Shown: piece after piece, positions 5,099 to 5,136 of the stretch
Position numbering within the stretch: the first letter of the stretch is position 1
How the letters are laid out: the number at the start of each line of letters is the position of its first letter
NCBI GenBank assembly: GCA_031365725.1
Contig: JANLYQ010000120.1
Span: forward strand, 1-5,136
Reading direction: 5' to 3'
From: JANLYQ01 sp031365725
GTDB lineage: Bacteria > Actinomycetota > Actinomycetes > JACCUZ01
DNA: 5,136 bases
The notes under the pieces: model-generated
Database searches by the model: none
What the model was told of the DNA's origin: nothing
What the model saw: the letters and a program-made list of their open reading frames with translations, nothing else
Translations under genes and position numbers: made by a program

Positions 5099-5136
5099 GA
5101 CGCCAGAAAGCGCTCGCGCTCCCGGGCTGCTTGCTT
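5095..5136 (-). CDS. C-terminal tail of presumed antitoxin (N-terminus beyond window)
   Basis: A minus-strand frame enters from the right edge and ends with TGA at 5097-5095. It encodes the last 13 residues KQAARERERFLAS, a charged, helix-like tail. Its stop overlaps the toxin GTG by four bases (GTGA), the usual arrangement of an antitoxin gene directly before its toxin. DUF5615 toxins are often paired with small DNA-binding antitoxins such as DUF433 proteins, but too little is visible to assign a family. Confidence 0.55.
   Translation of the reverse strand, partial: KQAARERERFLAS

Overview
The window is GC-rich throughout, with G/C-ending codons in its real genes and near relatives I recognise from high-GC actinomycetes. 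I infer an actinobacterial genome but cannot name a genus. The left four fifths looks chromosomal or long-resident. The right fifth (about 4200-5136) has the marks of a tRNA-targeted mobile-element boundary.

Layout: (1) 1-293, minus: the first 97 codons of a small integral membrane protein, cut by the window edge. (2) 294-666: no intact gene, possibly a decayed minus-strand reading frame. (3) 667-1392, minus: an uncharacterised 241-residue protein with an N-terminal zinc ribbon and a helical C-terminal part. (4) 1393-1872: no convincing gene, but a 21-bp-phased direct repeat and two small palindromes. (5) 1873-2637, minus: a two-domain VOC/glyoxalase-like protein. It is divergently arranged across a 111-bp gap with (6) 2749-3996, plus: a 415-residue conserved actinobacterial protein of unknown function. 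(7) 3997-4214: a gene-free stretch with three consecutive stem-loops. (8) 4215-4511, plus: a short excisionase-type (MerR-like HTH_17) DNA-binding protein with a strong ribosome binding site but no integrase after it. (9) 4512-4587: three in-phase direct repeats of ACGAGGGCT and an overlapping inverted repeat. (10) 4626-4670, minus: the 3' half of a tRNA-Gly (anticodon CCC) running from the anticodon loop to an encoded CCA, without the 5' half. (11) 4745-5098, minus: a DUF5615 PIN-like toxin, overlapped by 4 bases by the tail of an upstream gene, presumably its antitoxin (5095-5136).

The most interesting part is 4215-4670: an excisionase-like gene, phased repeats of the kind used as Xis or integrase arm sites, and a tRNA 3'-half that looks like an attachment core. 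The core is not an ordinary attL beside an intact tRNA, because no tRNA 5' half lies next to it. It could be a distal attachment copy, the junction between two tandem elements, or the attP of an element that has lost its integrase. The toxin-antitoxin pair on the far side fits a stabilisation module carried by such an element. No complete new system can be demonstrated within the window.
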